Shown here: one piece after another, positions 1-9,080 of the stretch
Layout: each line of letters begins with the position of its first letter
How positions within the stretch are numbered: the first letter of the stretch is position 1
Translations under genes and position numbers: made by a program
Assembly: GCA_026874595.1 (NCBI GenBank)
Contig: CM049316.1
Location: 68,970,676 to 69,034,675 of the forward strand
Length of the DNA: 64,000 bases
Direction of reading: 5' to 3'
DNA from: Sipunculus nudus
Taxonomy: Eukaryota > Annelida > Sipuncula > Golfingiida > Sipunculidae
The notes under the pieces: model-generated
The model's input: only the letters and a program-made list of their open reading frames with translations
What the model was told of the DNA's origin: nothing
Database searches by the model: none

Positions 1-722
1 TTGGCATGGACGAGCTTCGCAGAATTGGTGGTAACGGTGTGGACGTGGGTCTCTACCTGAGGAACCCACCTGTAGGTTGGATCGTAAACCGAGCTGCCCG
101 GTGGATTTACTGTGTCAGGGACCTTTTGGTAGATCACTTTGTACCGGTATTTTCCAGGAGCGGTTGGGCGGTTCCATGTCACAGAATTAGTTTTGACAGT
201 TTTCGTGACCTGCTTCGGTGGCTGCGAAGGTTTCTTTGGGGCGCCCGTGTCCACCACCTTCAAATAGAGGGCGCTGCTTCTCAGGGCGGAGCAAACAAAA
301 CATCCACAGCCGCAATACACGGCAGAGAATCCGTTGGGCAGTTCGTCGGCGGATATGTTGAACAAGGCATTCGACCGTCCAGAGGTGGAATTTTCTACGA
401 ACACTCTCGGCGACGACATATTGAACAGCTCGAGTACTCCTGTAGACAGTCCGAACCCCATGGTCATAACCGAAGGGCAAGGGTCTTCCTTGTGAACGTT
501 GCATCCCAAACGGCACCGCACAGTGATCGTGTCACCATCGCCGAACGCCAGTGTCTTGTTGTCGTACGCCTCTATTCGATACTGGTAAGGGTCGGTTCAC
601 ATCTTTGTATCCGATGTGTAAGACGCGTAGTTATGGAAAGTGACTGTGCGACTGCCTTCAATCACATAAAGGCAGCCTGCCAACAGTGTGAACAGATGCA
701 ACATCGGCAGCAGTGGTGTCAT
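1..722 (-). pseudogene. Ig/FN3-type membrane or secreted glycoprotein, interrupted by an in-frame TGA, truncated by the window edge
   Basis: Not recognised as a named gene. The minus strand opens with an ATG at 722 followed by a clear signal peptide (residues 1-22, Leu-rich core LLPMLHLFTLLAGCL). After 41 codons a TGA stands at 597-599, yet the same frame then stays open to base 1, about 198 more codons. The downstream part reads as an extracellular protein: an Ig-like region with cysteines and a YCGC motif, at least four N-glycosylation sequons (NKT, NMS, NST, NIS), then a Pro-rich linker and an FN3-like strand pattern (VTWNRP...YRYKVIYQ). The part after the stop has no ATG at its start, so it cannot easily be a separate gene. 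I infer one gene broken by a nonsense codon or base error; no plausible short intron removes the stop. A weak TATA-like TTATATC lies about 90 bp upstream. The C-terminus, where a membrane anchor might be, is outside the window. Confidence 0.7.
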
Positions 723-1145
723 CTTTGCCGAAAGCGCGTTATTCGTACGTTTGCTGCTCACAAGCGTCCCGCATTGCACGCCCTGACTCGTAGTGTGGCA
801 GCCACGTGATATAACTGTCCCTCCAAAACAAATATAGTCATATGACGCAGTTTCGCTAAATTTAATTATGTTTGCGTGGTTATAATGTTTCTGAAGTAAG
901 CGGGTATGTGCGGCTGATGAGTCTGTCCGCTGTTATGTCTACGTGTTTCTCAGCTCGCTCCAAGGAACTCTAACTCAAATATTACCTCCTCATTTTCTGC
1001 CGCCTGGTTTGTAAAGCCACCAGCAGTGTAAATTGTATATATTATGACAGTGTTGTTGTGCCAAGCACTACACGCCATTGTTGTCCCGTATGTTATATAA
1101 CACGTTCGATGTAGATCCCCTTGTCGTCTTTTGAGGTGCGTGTCG
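723..1145. other. Intergenic region, no gene seen
   Basis: No frame here has credible coding character. It holds the likely promoter of the minus-strand glycoprotein (TTATATC near 808-814) and AT-rich sequence downstream of the small minus-strand gene. Confidence 0.5.
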
Positions 1146-1151
1146 TTTATT
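1146..1151 (-). terminator. Poly(A) signal of the 91-aa gene
   Basis: AATAAA on the minus strand overlaps the TGA stop codon, the compact arrangement also seen at other gene ends in this window. Confidence 0.6.
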
Positions 1152-1426
1152 CACTTGTCTTTGATGTCAGATTTGGAGATAACGTGTCTCTTTTCCAAAC
1201 CACAAAAGTCCACACCCATGAAATGGAAATGGCAGTGATGTGTTGGATATGGCTGTCCGGAAGAGAAAAACAGGTTATCCCATTCGACGGACCCGACGAT
1301 CAGTTTTCTACACCCTCCCTTTCCGAACACATTTTCTTTGGCAAGATACCGTCTATCGCAGTTGTTCCTGTTCACCAGGTGTGTTGTCGTGAGCCCAGTG
1401 TCTGCATCGACAACCACCACGTTCAT
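1151..1426 (-). CDS. Small protein of unknown function, 91 aa
   Basis: Unrecognised. The minus-strand frame starts at ATG 1426 (MNVVVVDADTG); the frame extends a little further upstream but only to a TTG. It is rich in His and Cys toward the C-terminus (HHCHFHF, DFCGLEKR) and ends in a charged tail (SKSDIKDK). Two signals support a real gene: a TATA box TATATAAAG at 1564-1572 on the minus strand, about 140 bp upstream, and an AATAAA that overlaps the stop codon (1146-1151). The plus-strand frame over the same bases begins with TTG and has neither signal, so I prefer the minus strand. Confidence 0.6.
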   Translation of the reverse strand: MNVVVVDADTGLTTTHLVNRNNCDRRYLAKENVFGKGGCRKLIVGSVEWDNLFFSSGQPYPTHHCHFHFMGVDFCGLEKRHVISKSDIKDK

Positions 1427-1563
1427 TATTGGTACGACTACCAATCGCAGTTTACAAGACGCAGATTGAAATAAAACATGTCACCACTATGTGCGTGGTG
1501 CAGCCTATCCCTCACGTTTCGACCACAAGAGACAGTGTGACAGTAAACGCGGCCGATCTGGGG

Positions 1564-1572
1564 CTTTATATA
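1564..1572 (-). promoter_or_regulatory. TATA box of the 91-aa gene
   Basis: TATATAAAG reads on the minus strand about 140 bp upstream of ATG 1426. Confidence 0.6.
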
Positions 1573-2226
1573 TGTGCGTTGTCCTTCTGAAAGTATGCTT
1601 AACATTTAGACTAACCCACAACAACGTGTCGTGTTACATTGTGAGTCACGCAAAATAGTTGTGTTTAGACTGATTAATCATGTTGTTTACCAGTGATCGT
1701 GACAAAGATTATGTTAAGGTAAAAACAAACCAGGCAAGTGGAGTATAACAACATACAAAAAACCCCCACTTGGTACGTTTAAAGGATGATGATATATATA
1801 TTATTATACGGCTTAACAATAGATACTAGTCTCAAACGTACGGCTTGTTGTTTTCTGAAAAGGACATTGTACGACAGCGTCTGTATGGTATGTGATATAA
1901 CGAAAACAACACGATTGATCACAGTTTTCCCGTCCTGTTCTAGGCTAATGTTACGTGACCCACAGTCCAACGGTCTGTAACATGAAAACACCGCCACAGG
2001 GCCTTTTACAGACAAACTATGCACGGGACTTTTCGATACGTAAACATACAGTATTTCATATATGCAGGATACAGACTCACCATTTATCCCACGTAAGAAC
2101 GAGACCGGGTTGATGAATTAATAAATCGCAGATGTTCCACAATGGTCAATTTCGAACCAGCCCTATCTTGAATAAATATGGCTTTATATTTTCGGTACGC
2201 CCATTTTACATGCCATCATGAAATGT

Positions 2227-2271
<45 letters not shown>

Positions 2272-2389
2272 TGACCGATGCCAGCATTCAGTCATTCTAA
2301 GTCTGACACAGATGTTAAATCTGTTATATATATCTCCTCTCTGGACACGGTTAAAATAGTTCCGGTATCATACGATAGGGGGCGCTGCC
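1573..2389. other. AT-rich intergenic region, no convincing gene
   Basis: Only short, low-quality frames are present (for example minus 1779-2024 and plus 1786-1980, which overlap each other). An (AT)n microsatellite lies at about 2228-2263, just outside the large palindrome. Confidence 0.5.
2228..2263. repeat. (AT)n microsatellite
   Basis: An uninterrupted run of about 18 AT dinucleotides. It may help DNA unwinding beside the palindrome, but that is inference. Confidence 0.9.
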
Positions 2390-2601
2390 TTATACAGCAC
2401 ACTGGTCAACATAACAAAATAGCCCATTGCCGGACAACGGTCTACACAACATTTACGAAATATGTGCTAAAATCTTTGGAAAAATATGCTTAAAGCGTTC
2501 AACGAGTGACATTTGCGATATCTTTTCCAGTTTGCGCGTACATCTTGCACAAACGTGAAAACTGCCGCACACCAAAGATTTCAATGTGTCCACAACCCTA
2601 C

Positions 2602-2609
2602 TATATAAG
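2602..2609 (+). promoter_or_regulatory. TATA box in the left palindrome arm, pointing inward
   Basis: TATATAAG in the same context as its mirror copy at 5718-5725. No gene follows, so any transcript would be non-coding and run into the palindrome. Confidence 0.5.
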
Positions 2610-3193
2610 CAGGCCGACTCTGTTATTCTATCAGTTGAGAGCGCTCTATGGGCGCTTTTGGGTCCCAGACGGCTCCCCTGTGTGTGGGGGGGGGGGGGGG
2701 AGGGGGCAGCCCCTCCCTCCCTCTGCCTTATGTCAAAAAGTGATAGAGTTGTGGGCCTGGGGTAGGATGTGTGGTTCAAGTCAGAAGTAGACCGGTTGTA
2801 GGTTTGGGGATCGCCGGCAGAGGGAAAGAAGGGTCGGTTGGATGTGAAAGGTCGGTCTGGGTTGTCGAGGTCGGAGGTGAAAGGTCAGTAGGGTTTACCA
2901 AGGGGGAGGAACAGGGGAGTTCTGTGTGGGATCGCCGGGGGGAGGAACAGGGGAGTTCTGGGTAGGATCGCCGGGGGGAGGAACAGGGGAGTTCTGGGTA
3001 GGATCGCCGGGGGGGGGGGGGGAACAGGGGAGTCCTGGTTGGGATCGGAGACGCATGTGAATGGTTAAAGAGTGTTCATCGGATATCATCGGTACTGGAA
3101 AAGCCACAGGTGTGCAACGCATGTCAAAGCACTATGGGTTCGTTCAGATCTCGTTCAGGGTCTCCGCTTGGACCGAGGCCCCTATAGAAATTT

Positions 3194-4080
3194 CTCCACA
3201 GGGGTCGTGGTGGGGGCTTCGCCCCCGGGGATAATACTTTATGGGGGATCGATCCCTACAAAGAATATACCCCGGGGGCGAAGCCCCCATCAGGAATTAC
3301 ATGGAAGGCCCGTGGTGGGGGCCTCGCCCCCAGGGGATAATACTTTATGTGGGATCGAACCCAACAAAGAATATACACAGGGGGCGAGGCCCCCATAAGG
3401 AATTACATGGAAGGCCCGTGGTGGGGGCCTCGCCCCCAGGGGATAATACTTTATGTGGGATCGATCCCTACAAAGAATATACCCCGGGGGCGAAGCCCCC
3501 ATAAGGAAATATATGGAAGGTCCGTGGTGGGGGCCTCGCCCCCGGGAATAATACTTTATGTGGGATCGATCCCTACAAAGAATATACCCAGGGGGCGAGG
3601 CCCCCATAAGTAAATTTATGGAAGGCCCGTGGTGGGGGCCTCGCCCCAAGGGGATAATACTTTATGTGGGATCGATCCCTAAAAAGAATATACACAGGGG
3701 GCGAGGCCCCCATAAGGAATTACATGGAAGGCCCGTGGTGGGGGCCTGGCCCCCAGGGGATAATACTTTATGTGGGATCGATCCCTACAAAGAATATACA
3801 CAGGGGGCGAAGCCCCCATAAGGAAACATATGGTAGGTCCGTGGTGGGGGCCTCGCCCCCGGGAATAATATTTTATGGGGGATCGATCCCTAAAAAGAAT
3901 ATACACTGGGGGCGAGGCCCCAATAAGGAATTACACGGAAGGCCCGTTGTGGGGGCCTCGCCCCCAGGGGATAATACTTTATGTGCGATCGATCCCTACA
4001 AAGAATATACACAGGGGGCGAGGCCCCCATAAGGATTTACATGGAGGGCCCGTGGTGGGGGCCTCGCCCCCCGGGAATAT
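3194..4080. repeat. Left-arm array of about eight 106-bp tandem repeats
   Basis: The block ATACTTTATG recurs about every 106 bp (near 3234, 3340, 3446, 3551, 3657, 3763, 3868, 3974). Each unit contains its own inverted repeat, GGGGGCCTCGCCCCC and its complement, flanking a GGGATCGATCCC palindrome, so the array is a series of potential cruciforms. Confidence 0.9.
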
Positions 4081-4096
4081 TCATTTTACGGATCGA

Positions 4097-4149
4097 GGCG
4101 CCGAAGGCGCCCCCCATACATACATCTATGTATTGGCGCCTTCGGCGCC
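4097..4149. repeat. Central hairpin of the palindrome
   Basis: GGCGCCGAAGGCGCC at 4097-4111 pairs perfectly with GGCGCCTTCGGCGCC at 4135-4149 around a 23-base loop that is itself partly palindromic (ATACAT and ATGTAT). The stem sequence is also nearly self-complementary. Confidence 0.9.
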
Positions 4150-4159
4150 CCGATCCCCA

Positions 4160-5150
4160 TACAGTATTCTCCCGGGGGGCGAGGCCCCCACCACGATCCT
4201 TCCATGTAATTCCTTATCGGGGCCCCGCCCCCAGTGTATATTCTTTTTAGGGATCGATCCCACATAAAGTATTATCCCCTGGGGGCGAGACCCCCACCAC
4301 GATCCTTCCGTGTAATTCCTTATGGGGGCCTCGCCCCCTGTGTATATTCTTTTTAGGGATCGATCCCACATAAAATATTAACCCCTGGGGGCGAGGCCCC
4401 CACCACGGGCCCTCCATGTTATTCCTTATGGGGGCCTCGCCCCCTGTGTATATTCTTTTTAGGGATCGATCCCCCATAAAGTATTATCCCCTGGGGGCGA
4501 GGCCCCCACCACGGGCCCTCCATGTTATTCCTTATGGGGGCCTCGCCCCCTGTGTATATTCTTTTTAGGGATCGATCCCCCATAAAGTATTATCCCCTGG
4601 GGGCGAGGCCCCCACCACGGGCCCTCCATGTTTTTCCTTATGGGGGCCTCGCCCCCTGTGTATATTCTTTTTAAGGATCGATCCCACATAAAGTATTATC
4701 CCCTGGGGGCGAGGCCCCCACCACGATCCTTCCATGTAATTCCTTATGGGGGCCTCGCCCCCTGTGTATATTCTTTTTAGGGATCGATCCCCCATAAAGT
4801 ATTATCCCCTGGGGGCGAGGCCCCCACCACGGGCCCTCCATGTTATTCCTTATGGGGGCCTCGCCCCCTGTGTATATTCTTTTTAAGGATCGATCCCACA
4901 TAAAGTATTATCCCCTGGGGGCGAGGCCCCCACCACGATCCTTCCATGTAATTCCTTATGGGGGCCTCGCCCCCTGTGTATATTCTTTTTAGGGATCGAT
5001 CCCCCATAAAGTATTATCCCCTGGGGGCGAGGCCCCCACCACGATCCTTCCATGTAATTCCTTATGGGGGCCTCGCCCCCTGTGTATATTCTTTTTAGGG
5101 ATCGATCCCCCATAAAGTATTATCCCCTGGGGGCGAGGCCCCCACCACGA
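4160..5150. repeat. Right-arm array of about nine 106-bp tandem repeats
   Basis: Reverse-complement counterpart of the left array, with CATAAAGTATTAT-type blocks about every 106 bp from 4260 to 5115. Units are more alike here than in the left arm, which suggests recent unequal exchange. Confidence 0.9.
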
Positions 5151-5229
5151 CCCCTGTGGGGAAACCTCTATAGGGGCCTCGGCCCCAGGGGAGACTCTGT
5201 GGTGATCGGAACGATCCCATTGTGCTTTG

Positions 5230-5361
5230 ACATGCGTTGCACACCGTTGGCTTTCCCAGTACCGATGATACCTGACGATCACTCTTTAACCATTTAACAT
5301 GCGTTGCACACCGTTGGCTTTCCCAGTACCGATGATACCTGACGATCACTCTTTAACCATT
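5230..5361. repeat. Direct 66-bp duplication in the right arm
   Basis: The block from ATGCGTTGCACACCG to CTCTTTAACCATT occurs twice in tandem. The left arm has a single, slightly diverged copy (about 3056-3125, inverted). Confidence 0.85.
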
Positions 5362-5717
5362 CACATCCGTATACGAACCCACTGCGACTCCCCTGTTCCC
5401 CCCCCTTGTGACCCCTGTTGACCTTTCACCTCCGACCCGATCCCACTCACAACTCCCCTGTTCCCCCCCCCAGGCGACCCCTGTTGACCTTTCACCTCCG
5501 ACCTCGTCGACCCCAATCGACCTTTCACATCCGACCGACCTACAACCGGTCCATTTCTGACTTGAACCACACATCCGACCCCTGGTCCACAACTCTACTA
5601 CTTCTTGACATAAGGCAGAGGGAGGGAGGGGCCGCCCCCCCCCCCACAGGGGAGCCGTCTGGGACCCAAAAGCGCCCATAGAGCGCTCTCAACTGATAGT
5701 ATAATAGACTCGGCCTG

Positions 5718-5725
5718 CTTATATA
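5718..5725 (-). promoter_or_regulatory. TATA box in the right palindrome arm, pointing inward
   Basis: TATATAAG on the minus strand, the mirror image of 2602-2609, so the two candidate promoters converge on the centre. Confidence 0.5.
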
Positions 5726-5945
5726 GTAGGGTTGTGGACACATTGAAATCTTTGGTGTGCGGCAGATTTCACGTTTGTGCAAGATGTACGCGCAAACTGA
5801 AAAAGATATCGCAAATGTTACTCGTTGAACGCTTGAAGCATATTTTTCCAAAGATTTTAGCATATATTTCGTAAATGTTGTGTAGACCGTTGTCCGGCAA
5901 ATGGTCATTTTGTGTTGCTGACCAATATGTTGGCGTCAGTATCGC

Positions 5946-7136
5946 CACCTGCCGACGACAAGTGGAACTATATCAGATAGACAACGGATTTATCTGATTC
6001 ATGTTGCACACATGAAACAACATTTGTGCGGACTACATACTTTAATTGAACTGGATGTTTTGTGTGTCTGTATGTATTTATAAAATGTATCAGAAAATAA
6101 TCATGAATCACATATGCGGATGATCATGGCATAAAGAAGACCGTGAAAACTTTCATATTTTATTCATTATATAAGTTCCATGTGATAAGTTCCACACGTA
6201 TAGTGACGTAGATTCAGGCAAAACATTGTTAAAAATAACGAGTAAAACAAGTTTTTAGACACATTTTTGGAATATTGTCACATATGCATTTATTTAAAAT
6301 TTCGTTTTCTGAGTTTGGAAGTATCAAGTGTTATCAACATCTATAAGTATGTTTGTCGTATCTGGTTGATCAGATCCATATAACATCTGGCTGTTCAAAC
6401 GATGTTCGTGCATTCGCATTGGATGTGCCTAAAATATACATCTGGGTGACGAATGGTTTTTGCTGTACCCGTCTTCTCTGACACATCTCGTCCTTGGAAA
6501 CGTAGCAGGTTGTTTACGTATGTCTCAAGCTATCCTGGTTTCATACTGTTCTGTGACCTGAATAAGTCACAATAACCCGTAAACAAGACAATGAATCATC
6601 TCCTGTCTGCCACGTCACGGCCTTGGAAACGTAGCAAGTTGTTTATATATTGTTATAACTACCGTTGTTTCATACTCCTCTTTGACCTGAATATGTCACA
6701 TTCACCCGTAAACAAGACAATTAATCATCTCTTGTCTGACACGTTGCGTCCTTGAAAACGTAGCATCTTGTTTACGTATGTATCAAGCTATCCTGGTTTC
6801 ATACTGCTCTGTGACCTGAATATGTCACATTCACCCGTAAACAAGACAATTAATCATCTCTTGTCTGCCACACCACGTCCTTGAAATCGTAGCACGTTGA
6901 AAGTATACGCTCTAGTTATGCAATGCTCTACACCTGTCACGCTGACATGTACTGGGCTGCAGCACTGATTCCTGTACACAATATGAGTCATTCGTTTCGT
7001 TTTAACTTGTGGCGTGAAAACATATGCATGACTCGGCAATCTGGTCAAGTGTTATAAACATTCGGTTTTACACGCTCACGTCATATACAATACATCTGTC
7101 AAACGCTTGTTCACCATACTTGGCGTCACACGCATC
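5946..7136. other. AT-rich non-coding region with a repeat array
   Basis: From 5946 to about 6488 I see nothing gene-like. From 6489 to 6900 three direct copies of a repeat of about 128 bp occur (entered separately). The remaining bases up to 7136 are downstream of a minus-strand gene. Confidence 0.5.
6489..6900. repeat. Three tandem copies of a repeat of about 128 bp (left array)
   Basis: Copies begin near 6489, 6617 and 6747. Shared landmarks are CCTTGGAAACGTAGCA, GGTTTCATACT, GACCTGAATATGTCACA, CCCGTAAACAAGACAAT and CTGTCTGCCAC. Two inverted copies lie at 7955-8195, so the arrays bracket the minus-strand gene at 7137-7694. Confidence 0.85.
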
Positions 7137-7694
7137 TTACGCAGCGTCCTCACTGGTACCAACATCCTTCGTCTCGACCACCGTTACGTCGTGGTCTATC
7201 AGGACAGAAGCAGCCTTCGGTGGTACCTTCGCTTTTTTCATCCGCCTTTTCGCAAACCATGCCATGTAGTACTGTTGACCAGGTGTGTCGTTCACGGATA
7301 CGAGACAGGGAAGCCCGTCGTACCTGACACCCAATCTGAAGTGGCCGAGATTGATCTCCCGGGCGTAAGACGGGAAACAGTGCCGAACAAACTGTTCTTT
7401 CCACCAGTCGGCTACGCCCTTGCACATAGTTAATCGGCCGTTGTCGTAATAGTCCTTGTAACAGTCCCATTCCCCCCAAACGTGCCGGATGAACCGAGAC
7501 TGTGCCGGAATGCGGCCGAGTATCCAGTCCCACCTCCTAAACATGGTTTGACAGTGCAGACATTGCCAACCATCTTGGGTTGGTTGACCGGTGGGGTCGA
7601 CGATCTCTTCATCACTAGGCGAGGGCACAGTTTGTGGTGGAGGCGCAGTTGGTAACGGGGGATCTCCGCACTGTCCGATGCTCTTCAATGCCAT
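7137..7694 (-). CDS. Unknown protein, paralogue of the 8307-8846 gene, 185 aa
   Basis: Function unknown. The start is ATG 7694 (MALKSIGQ); the frame continues upstream only to a GTG. The N-terminus matches that of the divergent gene at 8307 (both have SIMA, a Cys, then LPLP or PPLP and a Pro-rich stretch), and the similarity extends to the DNA just upstream, so the two arose by inverted duplication. The rest is Trp/Tyr-rich (WQCLHC, RRWDWILG, WGEWDCYKDYYDNG) with a CxxC pair near residue 55, then a basic patch (AKRRMKKAKVPPK) and an acidic tail. No membrane segment is evident. A TATA box TATAAAAG lies at 7803-7810 on the minus strand. Bracketed by inverted repeat arrays, the gene looks like a mobile or duplicated cassette. 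Confidence 0.75.
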   Translation of the reverse strand: MALKSIGQCGDPPLPTAPPPQTVPSPSDEEIVDPTGQPTQDGWQCLHCQTMFRRWDWILGRIPAQSRFIRHVWGEWDCYKDYYDNGRLTMCKGVADWWKEQFVRHCFPSYAREINLGHFRLGVRYDGLPCLVSVNDTPGQQYYMAWFAKRRMKKAKVPPKAASVLIDHDVTVVETKDVGTSEDAA

Positions 7695-7802
7695 GATAGA
7701 CTGGGGAATGGCAGCCAGGACCACGTGTGTATTTAAACTGATAACTCCTGTGGCCAGAAGGGGCAGCAGCACTGGTATGGTTCTGCATGAGACACCGAGA
7801 AA

Positions 7803-7810
7803 CTTTTATA
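7803..7810 (-). promoter_or_regulatory. TATA box of the 185-aa gene
   Basis: TATAAAAG on the minus strand, about 110 bp upstream of ATG 7694. Confidence 0.65.
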
Positions 7811-7827
7811 CGTGTGGTGTAAGTGGG

Positions 7828-7837
7828 GGGGGGGGGG
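7828..7837. repeat. Poly-G tract near the promoter
   Basis: A G-run lies directly upstream of the TATA box of the 185-aa gene (minus-strand sense), one of several long homopolymers in intergenic DNA here. Confidence 0.7.
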
Positions 7838-7954
7838 CAAAAATAATTCATACTGCACACGCAACAGACGTGAGCACAACAGCCACGACACAAACGTCTC
7901 TACTGTGTCCGGGAAGTATCACAGTCACCGGTTATCAACATGACTGATCAGTCC

Positions 7955-8195
7955 TGGTTTACTACGTTTTCAAGGACGTGACGTGTTAGACAAGGAAAAA
8001 TGATTGATTGGCTTGTTTACGGGTGAATGTGACGGATTCAGATCACGGAGCAGTATGAAACAACGGTAGTTCTAACAATACGTAAACAACTTGCTACGTT
8101 TTCAAGGCCGTGACGTGGCAGACAAGGAAAGATTAATGAGCTTGTTTACGGGTGTATGTGACGGATTAAGGACACAGAACAGGCGTGTGTATGAC
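7955..8195. repeat. Two inverted copies of the 128-bp repeat (right array)
   Basis: Reverse-complement copies of the 6489-6900 units, recognised by TGCTACGTTTTCAAGG, GTGACGTGGCAGACAAGG, CTTGTTTACGGGTG and CAGTATGAAACAACGG. The array lies between the two paralogous genes. Confidence 0.85.
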
Positions 8196-8259
8196 TTGGT
8201 GAACGTGGTGGTTTGTTAGGGCTGCTTCCCGCACAGTGTATACGACTTTCCTCATAACG

Positions 8260-8265
8260 TATAAG
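8260..8265 (+). promoter_or_regulatory. TATA box of the PPxY gene
   Basis: TATAAG about 42 bp upstream of ATG 8307. Confidence 0.55.
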
Positions 8266-8306
8266 TTACGAGGCACATGGTCCCGGTTGTCATTCCTCGG
8301 TCGATA

Positions 8307-8846
8307 ATGGCATCAAACAGCACAGTGAACTGCGCAGATCTACCGCTACCTAACATCGCTTTGCCTCCTTACGGGCAGGCCTATAGACATGAGCCTCCGC
8401 CTAGTTACGAGCAAGCCCTCCTCTCGAGCGGCACAGGACAGAATGCGGACTTGTGGGCGCTACTGCAGAAGTACCCCCACGGCCCAACACATGCGGACGA
8501 GATCAGAAAGCGTTACCAGGTGAATGAGAAGTTCGTTAGGAAATTGTCCCGAGACGTGCGACTGCCGTTTGTGCAGGCAGAGAAACGTGTATTCCTGCAC
8601 GTCCCCGACGAGGTTCAGTACGCCCTCCACTGGGGAATCATCAGCAAAACCACGTTAGACATCATCACGGAAAAGACTCCTGTTTTGAGGAAGCAGCGAT
8701 CGCAGTTCATGTCGCACATGGAACGACGGCCCCTCGAAGATTGGATCATCCTCGAAGCCATCCTACATTACACCGGCTCTCAGGACTTGGCTTCTCCAAT
8801 CACTGATACGGTGCAGAAACTAGGGTATGACCTGATGCGCTTGTAA
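8307..8846 (+). CDS. Unknown protein with a PPxY motif, 179 aa
   Basis: Paralogue of the 7137-7694 gene. I choose ATG 8307 (MASNSTVN) over ATG 8277 because the TATA box at 8260-8265 would place the transcript start after 8277, and because 8307 matches the paralogue's start. Near residues 30-45 it carries PPPSYEQAL, a PPxY-type motif that commonly binds WW domains of Nedd4-family ubiquitin ligases. The remainder is charged and looks like a helical, possibly winged-helix-like domain (ADEIRKRYQVNEKFVRKL...). No membrane segment is seen. It diverges from the 185-aa gene across the right repeat array. A role in ubiquitin-ligase recruitment is inferred from one short motif only. Confidence 0.75.
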   Translation: MASNSTVNCADLPLPNIALPPYGQAYRHEPPPSYEQALLSSGTGQNADLWALLQKYPHGPTHADEIRKRYQVNEKFVRKLSRDVRLPFVQAEKRVFLHVPDEVQYALHWGIISKTTLDIITEKTPVLRKQRSQFMSHMERRPLEDWIILEAILHYTGSQDLASPITDTVQKLGYDLMRL

Positions 8847-9024
8847 CTTGCCTCGACAGGAACGTTGACGTGCTGCAGACGATTAACCGGTACTGTGACA
8901 TGAATTGCTTTTTTTGTTTGTTCAGCTCACGTGACCGCTTCGGCTCTTGTGTTCTCAAGTGTAAACAAGTCGCTTGACACTCCCGCGGTGCATGACTCGT
9001 GGTGCATGACTCAGCCTTGAAGGG

Positions 9025-9032
9025 TATTTAAG
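9025..9032 (+). promoter_or_regulatory. TATA-like element TATTTAAG
   Basis: It lies about 50 bp upstream of ATG 9081. The form TATTTAA resembles the late-promoter element of beta- and gammaherpesviruses. A TCACGTGA box is at 8937-8944. Confidence 0.55.
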
Positions 9033-9080
9033 CGTTGGCGCGAGGGGAGTGTGGCAGACACGCTACAGTCTCTCTACACG

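Larger units (their letters stand above)
2390..5945. repeat. Giant imperfect palindrome (candidate replication origin or structural element)
   Basis: The left arm (about 2390-4122) and right arm (about 4124-5945) are reverse complements of each other with scattered differences. Matching landmarks, from outside in, are: the block ending in TTGCCGGACAACGGTCTACA (left, near 2430-2447) against its complement near 5882-5900; a TATATAAG in each arm; a G-run or C-run with flanking CCTCCCTCC (2685-2720 and 5610-5645); short G-rich tandem repeats (2905-3045 and 5385-5500); a block with ATGCGTTGCACACC; and an array of 106-bp repeats. The exact centre is the hairpin at 4097-4149. Homology fades beyond about 2390 and 5945. 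The right arm has one extra 106-bp copy and a duplicated 66-bp block. Frames run through the repeats only because the sequence repeats; the unit is not a multiple of three and no frame is favoured, so I do not call genes here. Large palindromes with internal repeats are common at herpesvirus lytic origins; the role here is inferred. Confidence 0.9.

Noticed and set aside
581-600. A short intron that would remove the TGA at 597
   Set aside because: The only GT/AG pair spanning it is about 19 bp long, far below a workable intron.
6-809. A 267-residue plus-strand frame over the first 800 bases
   Set aside because: The minus strand there encodes a signal peptide and glycoprotein-like sequence in one frame; the plus frame is its shadow, with implausible composition.
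1121-1474. Plus-strand 117-residue frame
   Set aside because: It begins with TTG; the minus-strand frame over the same bases has an ATG, a TATA box and a poly(A) signal.
3194-5150. CRISPR-like array
   Set aside because: Repeats of 106 bp without unique spacers, inside a eukaryotic-virus palindrome, are not CRISPR.
2453-5908. Many overlapping frames of 70-130 residues in the palindrome
   Set aside because: They are products of 106-bp repeats read in every frame and on both strands; the unit is not a multiple of three, and no start or promoter favours one.
7694-7772. N-terminal extension with a signal-peptide-like stretch on the 7137 gene
   Set aside because: It begins with GTG, and the paralogue aligns with ATG 7694.
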